From: JAEUMW01 sp963734295 | Lineage (GTDB): Bacteria; Pseudomonadota; Gammaproteobacteria; Burkholderiales; JAEUMW01 | NCBI GenBank assembly: GCA_963734295.1 | Contig: CAVTGS010000018.1 | Coordinates: forward strand, 62,001 to 126,000 | DNA: 64,000 bases | Direction of reading: 5' to 3' | Part shown: positions 57,608-64,000 of the stretch, one piece after another | Position numbering within the stretch: position 1 is the stretch's first letter | Layout: each line of letters starts with the position of its first letter | The notes under the pieces: generated by a model | Seen by the model: only the letters and a program-made list of their open reading frames with translations | Database searches by the model: none | Told to the model about the DNA's origin: nothing | Position numbers and translations under genes: made by a program

Positions 57608-58267
57608 TCACTTGTTCTGCGGTGGTTTCTGCAATTCAAACACACATGATTGACCGCTGATAGGACCCCCCCAAGGCGCTTCGGGTGCACACTTCTTGAC
57701 CCAACCATCATCGCTAATCCCCTTGCATTCAAACCATTGAGCAACGGGAGGGCCATAGGGCGAAAACGACGACAATCCCTTATAGTTTAGGTAGATGAAC
57801 TCACAGCTCAATGCGGGATCTTTGAACTGACCATACACGCGCACGACCGAACCCATGAGACGGTTTTCCTTGTTCATATCAAGCTTGACAGCAACAACGG
57901 AGTTGACCTTTATCTGATCTCGCAGATCTGGGGAAGCATGCGCCATGTAGTCCCGTATGTTCTTGCACCCGACTTGTGAGTTCCATGCATAACAATAGGT
58001 AACCACCTCCATTTCACTGCCTTCCTGGATATCGGTTTCTGGAATTCCACTTGCCAGTAGGTCCTTCTTCAAGTCGGCCGTGAGCAATGGACGCTTGTTT
58101 TGCATTACCTCATCGCGAGAGTAGAGTCGAGTAACCACTCCCAGAATCTCCGTGCCGCTTTGGAATCCTGACGGGATCTCCTCTCGCACAGCAGTCGTTC
58201 CACATGCTGAAACAATGACGCAAAACCCCAGGACCGAAAATTTTGCAAGCTTCTGCCGTATGGTCAT
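57608..58267 (-). CDS. Lipoprotein of unknown function
   Basis: 219 residues. Signal peptide MTIRQKLAKFSVLGFCVIVS with lipobox VSAC at Cys22. An AAGGAGG site stands before the ATG. The mature part has scattered cysteines (YCYAWNSQVGCKNI, LSCEFIYLNYKG, FECKGISDDGWVKKC), likely disulfide-bonded. Lower GC than most of the window. No family recognised. Confidence 0.7.
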   Translation of the reverse strand: MTIRQKLAKFSVLGFCVIVSACGTTAVREEIPSGFQSGTEILGVVTRLYSRDEVMQNKRPLLTADLKKDLLASGIPETDIQEGSEMEVVTYCYAWNSQVGCKNIRDYMAHASPDLRDQIKVNSVVAVKLDMNKENRLMGSVVRVYGQFKDPALSCEFIYLNYKGLSSFSPYGPPVAQWFECKGISDDGWVKKCAPEAPWGGPISGQSCVFELQKPPQNK

Positions 58268-58768
58268 AAGAGCCTCCTTCTTCCTACTCGGCCAACATGT
58301 CCACCATTGTCCTATTTCGCTAATTTCTGTTGTTGAGGTGAATCAATGTAAATCAACTCACCTGCCTAGGCAATCGTGACTGAACGATGTGATAACCGAA
58401 CCAACGTCAGCTATCTGGGGTAGAAGGGTCTCTCTCCGGCGTCATTTATACTTCGAGACCGTCTCTTCGTGGGCGGTCTGCGCCAATCCGGTCAACGGGC
58501 GAGATCGACCCGAAGCAGAAGTGGACAAGGGGGGGAAATCGGTCGTTCAACACCCTGCGGCGCGGCCGCATTGTATCTGTCTCTATCCGCGTTAATTGTG
58601 CTACATTGAGTTACGAATCTATGACAAAAGCCCAGCCGTTTGATTGCGATCCGCGGTTGCCGAATCGAAAATTCACCGACGCAGCACAAACGGAAGCGCC
58701 TCAGTAGTATGCCATTTAGAAAAGCCTTCTGTGTTCGACTAAGCTTCCTTACTCGGTGGGGAAGAACG
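58268..58768 (+). other. Divergent intergenic stretch of about 500 bases
   Basis: No gene supported. It separates two divergently oriented lipoprotein genes and would hold their promoters. The A/T-rich part near 58570-58620 has weak TTGTAT and TTAATT-like elements only. Confidence 0.4.
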
Positions 58769-59164
58769 ATGCGGCAACATTCACTTGTTTCGGCGTGTGT
58801 GCTGAGTACGTTTTTGGCAATTGGTTGTGCCGCTGATCTGCCTAGGCACAGCGCACTGCTGACCCCGGCGAGCGCACAGGACCCGGCAGGTGTGATCCAG
58901 TTCACTAGGAGCGTCAAGGTCAAGCCGCCAAGCCTGTATTCGAGCACGATTCCGGCGGGTAGCGCCTGGCAACTCGCTGGCCGGCTTCCGGAGGGCGAGG
59001 TTTATCGCCCGATCCGCGGCACGGTGTTCGCTTTGGAAAGTGCCAACGTCCATGAGGCCTTTCTGGTGATCGACGGCAGTTCGCTGGTTGGCGCTTATCT
59101 GCCCGTGGAGCGGGCTTTCGTCACGGTGCAACGCGTCGACAACCTACCGCTGCTGCAGAAATAG
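58769..59164 (+). CDS. Small lipoprotein, unknown
   Basis: 131 residues from ATG 58769 (MRQHSLVSACVLSTFLAIGC, lipobox LAIGC), with GGGAAGAA upstream. The mature part has PPSLYSSTIPAGSAWQLAGR, VYRPIRGTVFALESANVHEA and FLVIDGSSLVGAYLPVERAF. An upstream in-frame ATG at 58709 would put a charged stretch before the signal and is less likely. Next lipoprotein gene follows after 23 bases. Confidence 0.65.
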   Translation: MRQHSLVSACVLSTFLAIGCAADLPRHSALLTPASAQDPAGVIQFTRSVKVKPPSLYSSTIPAGSAWQLAGRLPEGEVYRPIRGTVFALESANVHEAFLVIDGSSLVGAYLPVERAFVTVQRVDNLPLLQK

Positions 59165-59187
59165 GAACACCCAGCCATGGAGGAAGG

Positions 59188-59631
59188 ATGAAAGCCACGT
59201 TACGCGCACTCGCGGCCTTGGCCGCTGTGCTCTTGATCGCCGCCTGTGCGAGTGGACCGAAGTACTCGGAAGTGTCCGGATCGATTCCCACTCTGGGCGC
59301 TGATCAGGGCCGCATTTTCTTCTATCGCACCAGCACACTCGGAGCGGCAATTCATCCAACCATCAACCTAAACGGAGTGGCAGTCGGCTCTTCGCAGCCG
59401 GGCGGATTCTTTTTCGTCGACCGGCCTGCGGGTGACTATGAGGTCGTGATGGGAACCGAAGTCGAGCGGAAGGTGACCTTCACGCTCGCCGCCGGCGAAG
59501 TGCGTTACCTGCGGACTTCGATCAGCTTTGGCATTCTGGTGGGCCGACCGCAAGCGGAGTTGGTGCCGCCCGCCGAAGGTGCCAAGGAAGTGGCCGATCT
59601 TGCCTACACCGGGCCGGCATTGACGAAGTAG
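59188..59631 (+). CDS. DUF2846-family lipoprotein
   Basis: 147 residues. Lipobox LIAAC. The mature domain has QGRIFFYRTSTLGAAIHPTI, NLNGVAVGSSQPGGFFFVDR and PAGDYEVVMGTEVERKVTF, the pattern of DUF2846. That family is made of small periplasmic or outer-membrane lipoproteins of unknown role. Forms a pair with the preceding lipoprotein gene. Confidence 0.8.
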   Translation: MKATLRALAALAAVLLIAACASGPKYSEVSGSIPTLGADQGRIFFYRTSTLGAAIHPTINLNGVAVGSSQPGGFFFVDRPAGDYEVVMGTEVERKVTFTLAAGEVRYLRTSISFGILVGRPQAELVPPAEGAKEVADLAYTGPALTK

Positions 59632-59668
59632 TTCGACCCACAAGAGCCATTCGGGCTCCTCACCAACG

Positions 59669-59697
59669 AATGGCCGCTTCCTGAGGTTCAGCAGCCT
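59669..59697 (+). repeat. 29-bp direct repeat, copy 1 (IS91 flank)
   Basis: GAATGGCCGCTTCCTGAGGT...CAGCAGCC is identical at 62112-62140, with weaker similarity extending about 20 bases further left (TCGGGCTCC). Each copy adjoins an IS91 transposase C-terminal scrap. Confidence 0.75.
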
Positions 59698-59800
59698 GCC
59701 AGCACCCCGTAATAGCGGTGGCGATGCCGGCGTGGTGGCGGAGTGAGGGCCGACAGCCGCTCGATCAGTTCGAGTGGGGTCAGCATAAGGCTGACGCTGC
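59669..59800 (-). pseudogene. IS91-family transposase remnant, C-terminal segment
   Basis: On the minus strand SSVSLMLTPLELIERLSALT followed by PPPRRHRHRYYGVLAG, the end of IS91/ISCR-type Y2 transposases, then a premature stop. The flank 59669-59697 is repeated at 62112-62140. It is separated from its upstream part (60829-60960) by the IS21 copy. Not functional. Confidence 0.75.
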
Positions 59801-60828
59801 TGCGTATTCCGGCGAAGATGACCGGTGTTTCCGGCTGAAGGTGACCGCGGATTCCGGAGCAACGTGACCGCGATTTCCGGGTGAACGTGACCGACAGGAA
59901 CATCGGGTCAGCGCTGTGCTGGGTTTGTACCTTGAGCGGTCACGCTCCGTCAATTTTCTTCTTGCCGGACGCGATTTTGTCGGTGCTGACGGCGGTGCGT
60001 TTGCGCATCGATTCTCCTTCGAGATGGAGCTTGTGGGCGCCGTGCACGAGCCGGTCGAGGATGGCGTCGGCGAGGGTCGGATCGCCGAGGTAGTCGTGCC
60101 AATGCTCAACCGGAAGCTGGCTGGTGATGAGCGTGGAGCGAGTGCCGACACGATCGTCGAGCAGTTCGAGCAAGTCGGTGCGCTCGCGCGCGCCCATCGG
60201 GGCGATGGCGAAGTCGTCGATCAGGACGAGATCGACTTTGGCGATGGCGGCAAGGCGCTTGCGGAAGCTGCCGTCGGCGTGGCAGACGCTGAGTTCGTCG
60301 AACAACCGCGGCGCGCGCAGGTAAAGCGCGGACAGACCTTGCCGACACGCCTGCTGGGCGAGCGCGCAGGCGATGAAGGTCTTGCCGCAGCCGGTGGCAC
60401 CGTGGATCAGGAGATTGTGCGCCTGGCGGATCCAGTCGCAGCTGGCGAGGCTGGTCAGTTGGCTGCGATCCAGCCCGCGGCGGGCGCGGTAATCGATGTC
60501 CTCGACGCAGGCGCGTTGCTTGAGCTGCGCCAGTTGCAGCAGCCGCGCCAGGCGGCGATTGTCGCGGTGGACGACTTCGCGGTCGAGCAGCAGCGCGAGG
60601 CGCTCGTCGAAGGCGAGGCCCATGGCCGCGCTCTGGGTGAGCTGCTCGGACAGGGCGGCGGCCATGCCATGGAGCTTGAGCCGGTTCAATGTATCGAGGG
60701 TGGGTTGGATGAGCATGGGTCAACGTCTCCGGGTGAGGTGGAACGGAAGTAATCCGCCCCGCGCACGTTGCCGTGCGCCGGCGGGATGGCGGCAGGTGGT
60801 TGATCGACCGCGGGGAACAACTCGGCGG
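59801..60828 (-). mobile_element. Truncated second copy of the inner IS21 element
   Basis: Begins with TGCGTATTCCGGCGAAGATG, the right end of the inner IS21 element, includes the terminal repeats, all of istB and only the last 40 or so codons of istA. The istA side ends abruptly in IS91 sequence. The left IS end and most of istA are lost. Orientation is opposite to the copy at 49940-52702. Confidence 0.88.
59940..60716 (-). CDS. istB: IstB helper ATPase (second copy)
   Basis: 258 residues, almost identical to the protein at 51788-52564, with Walker A GATGCGKTF and Walker B LVLIDDFA intact. Only the istA 3' end (AELFPAVDQPPA, IPPAHGNVRGADYF) remains upstream and it is more diverged (PAVDQPPAAIPP versus PATDQPPATTPP). 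This suggests that the copy is a different lineage or partly gene-converted. Confidence 0.92.
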   Translation of the reverse strand: MLIQPTLDTLNRLKLHGMAAALSEQLTQSAAMGLAFDERLALLLDREVVHRDNRRLARLLQLAQLKQRACVEDIDYRARRGLDRSQLTSLASCDWIRQAHNLLIHGATGCGKTFIACALAQQACRQGLSALYLRAPRLFDELSVCHADGSFRKRLAAIAKVDLVLIDDFAIAPMGARERTDLLELLDDRVGTRSTLITSQLPVEHWHDYLGDPTLADAILDRLVHGAHKLHLEGESMRKRTAVSTDKIASGKKKIDGA

Positions 60829-60960
60829 CCCGCTCCTGGCTTGACGCTCTCATAGACCAGGTGCTCCGCATCGATTTCGCAAGCGTTCCAGCGCAAAGGC
60901 CGGCCGGGCGCAATAGCGCAGCGGGCGCTCCAGTCTCGCGCGTGAGGATCGTGGCACCGC
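60829..60960 (-). pseudogene. IS91-family transposase remnant, internal segment
   Basis: Minus strand: LERPLRYCARPAFALERLR, then in the next frame EIDAEHLVYESVKPGAG, the IS91 transposase region directly preceding the SVSLMLTPLELIERL segment at 59790. A frameshift lies near 60887. The IS21 copy separates the two pieces, so it entered this transposase gene. Confidence 0.7.
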
Positions 60961-61179
60961 AAGCTGCCGACCTTCGCATTGCGGAAGACGATGCGCCGTC
61001 CACCGAGGCGCGCGCGGCTCTCGGCTCTTGGCTTTCAGATCGTCGCTCGTCACACGTTTCCACCGCACTGGCCGGGGAAAAGCGCGTGCGGTGCCCACAG
61101 ATCGCGTTGCCATCTTGACGAAAACCTCGCCGGTGTTCGCTCCCGTCGGCAGCCGATTCATCGCTGGGATCACGTTCTC

Positions 61180-61486
61180 CAGGCCTTGAACCAGATTTTG
61201 AAGAAATTCCGCGACAGCACTGGCGAGCACTTCGAACACCAGTTTGCCCAAGCCCTGGCCGCCGATGACTGCACGACAGCCCGGCGCTTCGCCCACTCCC
61301 TGAAGGGCACCGCCCTCACAGTGGCGGCGGAAGGCGTGGCCCAGACCGCCGCCCGTGCTGGAGCAGGTGGCGGCCCAACAGGACAAGTCGAACTGTAGTG
61401 CACCGCTCAGCGCTGTCCTGGCCCAGCTTGCCTGCTCAGACAGGGCTTGAGCCAGCTTGAGCACCTGATCGATACCACCAAATAGC
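61180..61486 (+). pseudogene. Orphan Hpt (histidine phosphotransfer) domain fragment
   Basis: KKFRDSTGEHFEHQFAQALA, DDCTTARRFAHSLKGTALTV and AAEGVAQTAAR match Hpt domains, with the phospho-accepting His in HSLKG. After a frame change near 61360 the helix continues LEQVAAQQDKSNCSAP and LSAVLAQLACSDRALSQLEH. Hpt domains of this kind end hybrid histidine kinases; the rest is absent. Probably a scrap of a kinase gene broken by the mobile elements. Confidence 0.55.
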
Positions 61487-61677
61487 CGGCCCCAGGGCTG
61501 CGGGGCCGATAGGGCGCCTCAAGATCGCTTTAGTTAGTTAGCGTACGGCAGCGAACAGACTGCCACCCCCCGTTGCAGCGATAAGGTAAAAAGGATTTTG
61601 GGCCAGCAAAGTCGCCTAGGTCGGGCGGCCCGATCCGCCGATGCCCAATGCGGATCGGCACTTACGAAGGAGCTGCC

Positions 61678-62004
61678 ATGAACAGCATAGATTATTACCG
61701 CACCATGGAAATCCATCAGACCGCCTCTGGCGATGACATCAAGTACGCCTACCGCCGCTTGGCCAAGCGCTTCCACCCCGATGTTTCCACCGACCCGGAT
61801 AGCGAAAGACAATTCAAAGCGGTCGGCGAAGCCTACCGCACGCTCAAGCGCCCCGAATTGCGCGCCGCCTACGATCGGCAAAGCCCCACGGCCTGTCGCC
61901 ACGACGATGCGGCATTCATGTCCGCCTCGCTGCAAATCTGGTTTGCGGCCCTCCTCTATCCCAACTGGCTACATTTCTGGGGCGTGTGGACCCCGCCTTC
62001 GTAA
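61678..62004 (+). CDS. Small J-domain (DnaJ-like) protein
   Basis: 108 residues. GAAGGAG lies upstream of ATG 61678. The J domain (residues 1-70) has IDYYRTMEIHQTASGDDIKY, AYRRLAKRFHPDVS with the HPD motif, and FKAVGEAYRTLKRPELRAAY. It lacks the G/F, zinc and C-terminal domains of DnaJ/CbpA. The tail is hydrophobic and Trp-rich (ASLQIWFAALLYPNWLHFWG). It can stimulate DnaK ATPase; the tail suggests membrane contact. Confidence 0.8.
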   Translation: MNSIDYYRTMEIHQTASGDDIKYAYRRLAKRFHPDVSTDPDSERQFKAVGEAYRTLKRPELRAAYDRQSPTACRHDDAAFMSASLQIWFAALLYPNWLHFWGVWTPPS

Positions 62005-62111
62005 GCGGAGCGGGGCATCGCTGGATCAGGCCTGGACGGTCTCCGGGAGCAGCCGATCAGACTCTTTCTTGACCACCGCGTAGCACAACAGCTATCGGGC
62101 TCCGGACCAAT

Positions 62112-62222
62112 GAATGGCCGCTTCCTGAGGTTCAGCAGCCTTCCCGCGCGGCGGCGGAATGAGGGCCGCCAGCCGCCCGATCAGCTCGATTTAGGTCAGC
62201 ATCAGGCTGACGCTGCCGCGCG
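62112..62222 (-). pseudogene. Second IS91-family transposase remnant
   Basis: Minus strand reads GSVSLMLT, a stop, IELIGRLAALIPPPRG, another decayed copy of the IS91 C-terminal region. The 29-bp flank at 62112-62140 is the same as at 59669-59697. It carries an internal stop and is dead. Confidence 0.65.
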
Positions 62223-62502
62223 CAGTAGCGAAGCACCGAATTGCTCAGCCAGCACGAACAGCGGGGCCGGCCTCAGCAGCCAGATCCGCACCGGCATCTG
62301 CGTGCTTGCGTGCATGTGGCAGCCGAGCAGCGACAGCGGTGTAATCGACGCCTACCAAGACTTGCGCAGGTGTGGCATGGCGCCACGCAGGGACGTCGCG
62401 CTGGATCGCCGTGGCATGCGTTGCACGTGTTCGGGCAACGCATACCATAGTCGTTTGCGCCAGGACTCCAGGTCGTTTGGCCGCACCGCAAGACGATGAG
62501 CG
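62223..62502 (+). other. Unassigned stretch
   Basis: Open frames occur on both strands but none shows a recognisable domain or ribosome site. It lies between the IS91 scrap and the FkbM gene and may be further mobile-element debris. Confidence 0.35.
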
Positions 62503-63327
62503 TCAAAGCCGCCGCGCAAAAATAGTGTAGATATTCGATTTCTTCAGGGTTGGCGGCTGTTCTATTTCCACCTCGGCCAGCCCATGCGCTTGCAGCAAGG
62601 TTCTGATCGTGACCAGTCGGCCTTCGATGTCATGCAATTCGACAACCAGCTGCCGAATTGCTTGCCAATCCTCATCCGCCATTCCCCGCAGGACATCAAG
62701 CTCGGCCTTTTCGACATCAATCTTGAGGAGATCGATGCGCTCAATACTGTGCTCGCGGATGAATTGCGAGAGGGTCTGCAGCTGGCAGAATACAGTCTCC
62801 GCCTGGAGCGCCCGCTCGAGGCCGTGGTGAACGATGAACGCGCGCAGGGGCTCGGGCACCCAGCGAAGGCAGCGTATGAGCAGCGGGGCAGCGTCGAGAT
62901 ATATGAGATTCTCGAGAACGAGGTCCTTGACTAGTTGAAGGTCGGCCGTTTTGTCGGCATAGGCGGTAGAGAGCACAGGAGCGCGCGGATAAAATGTGAA
63001 GGGAACCTCTCCGGCCCGGTCGGAGAGGCCGAAATTGAAGATCTTGACCTGCCGCCCCGGGACATTGGATCGCACGTTGGTCTCGAGCATTTCGAATATC
63101 GGCTTCACCGGTTCAAAAGCGTAGACGCGCACATTCCGCGCGCAATGCGCATACGCGGCGAGGCTGAAGAGGCCGATGTTGGCGCCGACATCGAAAACGG
63201 TATCGCCGGGCTGCAAGCGCAAGAGGCGGGAGAAGTAGGACTGCACCTCCATGCTTATGAAAGGCACTTCGTGCTTTTGCAGACACGAAACCGTCATTCC
63301 GTTAGGAAGCGTCACATTGGCAGTCAT
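62503..63327 (-). CDS. FkbM-family SAM-dependent methyltransferase
   Basis: 274 residues from ATG 63327 (MTANVTLPNGMTVSCLQKHE). SAM-binding motif VFDVGANIGLFSLAAYAHC, then VYAFEPVKPIFEMLETNV and IDLLKIDVEKAELDVLRGM (the FkbM DVExAE motif), ending KKSNIYTIFARRL. FkbM enzymes methylate hydroxyls of sugars, lipids or polyketides. Beside polysaccharide-type genes, a sugar or exopolysaccharide target is likely. The ribosome site is weak. Confidence 0.85.
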   Translation of the reverse strand: MTANVTLPNGMTVSCLQKHEVPFISMEVQSYFSRLLRLQPGDTVFDVGANIGLFSLAAYAHCARNVRVYAFEPVKPIFEMLETNVRSNVPGRQVKIFNFGLSDRAGEVPFTFYPRAPVLSTAYADKTADLQLVKDLVLENLIYLDAAPLLIRCLRWVPEPLRAFIVHHGLERALQAETVFCQLQTLSQFIREHSIERIDLLKIDVEKAELDVLRGMADEDWQAIRQLVVELHDIEGRLVTIRTLLQAHGLAEVEIEQPPTLKKSNIYTIFARRL

Positions 63328-63439
63328 GTATTGAACTAGAAGAGATATATGGCTCGACCGAGCGCACGGCCTACGACTGGGGTCCCGTTTGCACGCCCGG
63401 ATGCGAGGTGCAGTTTGACTGCGAGTCTCATCTTTTCTC

Positions 63440-63642
63440 CCCCTTGGCTTTATGAAGCACCCCGGCTGTGAAAGGGCGCGCAGCTTGCGCCGCTTGGTGC
63501 CGTCGAAATGGGTCCACCTAGCGCACGCCGAAGCGGCGCAGCAGGCCCGCCTGCTCGCAGACGCGCACCACGGAAGCTTCCGCCCCTGCATGCTGGTGCC
63601 GAGCATGACGAGGGTCTTCATGTACGCCGCCCGTCCTGCCAT
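63440..63642 (-). pseudogene. N-terminal fragment of a glycosyltransferase gene
   Basis: Starts MKTLVMLGTSMQG; after a frame change SVVRVCEQAGLLRRFGVR follows and after another THFDGTKRRKLRA. Together these resemble the start of family-4 glycosyltransferases (MLGTSMxxRGGISSVV...THxDGT). The remainder is missing, with the FkbM gene next. Dead remnant or a badly read gene start. Confidence 0.5.
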
Positions 63643-64000
63643 TCATTGACGACCCAGCGGAACTTGCCGGCCGCCGTGTTGGGAAGGGATTCCTTGATGG
63701 CGACCGTGACGCGCACGGTCGGATCGACCAGGCGCTGGATATTGCGCAGCAGCTTGTCCTGGTCGGCCTGCGAAAAGCGCACATTGGGCACCAGCCGCAA
63801 CTCCCAGTGCCCCGGGCCCACCTGCGCGACCTGCGACTTGCGCACGTTCGTCACGCCCTTGAAGGCAAAGGTCAGCACGGACGGGCTGACTTCCGCGCCG
63901 TCGCCACCCGTGATGCGGTCTTCCAGCTTGCCGGCGACCGGCTCGACCATGGGGAAAGGCCGGCCGCAGGGGCAGCGGCCCGGCTTCCAGCGCGTACGGT
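63618..64000 (-). CDS. Phenylacetate-CoA ligase-like (CapK/PaaK family) protein, C-terminal part (5' end outside window)
   Basis: The open frame enters from the window edge as WKPGRCPCGRPFPMVEPVAG, then KLEDRITGGDGAEVSPSVLT, and ends LPNTAAGKFRWVVNEWQ. This is the C-terminal lid domain of adenylate-forming enzymes of the PaaK/CapK type, with a Cys-x-Cys-Gly motif and the GKFRWV lysine segment. Such genes occur in polysaccharide clusters. It overlaps the glycosyltransferase start by 25 bases. Confidence 0.75.
   Translation of the reverse strand, partial: RTRWKPGRCPCGRPFPMVEPVAGKLEDRITGGDGAEVSPSVLTFAFKGVTNVRKSQVAQVGPGHWELRLVPNVRFSQADQDKLLRNIQRLVDPTVRVTVAIKESLPNTAAGKFRWVVNEWQDGRRT

Noticed and set aside
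62110..62499. 129-codon plus-strand frame
   Set aside because: It overlaps the IS91 scrap, has no domain and no ribosome site.

Overview
The window is GC-rich DNA that looks chromosomal and most resembles a betaproteobacterium. This rests on the uvrA / YajR-type MFS / ssb neighbourhood, the acetate-permease block (nucleotidyltransferase-CBS protein, exonuclease, DUF4212, symporter), the QseBC-type system next to a Do protease, and repeats of the GTAGG...CCTAC REP type. The taxonomic call is an inference. No rRNA, tRNA or CRISPR array was seen.

Layout. 1-6.7 kb: edge serine hydrolase, a SWIM-like stub, uvrA, MFS transporter, ssb, a DUF155 membrane protein. 6.75-7.8 kb: an IS630-type element. 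7.8-13.7 kb: acetate-transport block, with a sensor-kinase-like protein fused to a DEDDh exonuclease, ending in a clear terminator. 13.9-19.9 kb: phosphorus-economy block, with betaine-lipid genes btaA and btaB, a PlcP/LpxH-like metallophosphoesterase, a small exported protein, an OprB-type porin and a PhoD phosphatase. 20-30 kb: GGDEF/EAL protein, small genes, a bactofilin-like membrane protein, an Aas-like acyltransferase/acyl-ACP synthetase, an amidase and an AEC transporter. 30-33.7 kb: malate-CoA ligase (mtkA, mtkB), a C-terminal scrap of PEP carboxylase and a divergent malyl-CoA lyase gene, a serine-cycle type cluster. 33.7-46.5 kb: TerB-like protein, Ca/Na antiporter, sirtuin, Do protease, QseBC-type two-component system with TTAAG direct-repeat operators, malic enzyme and HrpA helicase.

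From 46.5 kb the window is accessory. There are two adjacent toxin-antitoxin modules (BrnTA, MazEF). A zinc-ribbon/MORN-repeat gene is cut by an IS21-family element that is itself cut by a second IS21-family element. Then come an IS3-family element, a truncated HsdR_N-type gene, three lipoprotein genes, decayed IS91-type transposase pieces holding a truncated second copy of the inner IS21 element, an orphan Hpt fragment, a J-domain protein, and polysaccharide-type genes (FkbM methyltransferase, broken glycosyltransferase start, CapK/PaaK-like ligase).

Nearly all long conserved genes between 1 and 46.5 kb can be read through only by skipping single extra bases. I count about 23 such +1 events and only one possible -1. 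This bias points to insertion-type sequencing or assembly errors rather than mass pseudogenisation, so frameshifted genes are annotated as one locus each. Both nested IS21 insertions can be undone on paper: removing each element with one target duplication restores an open frame exactly.
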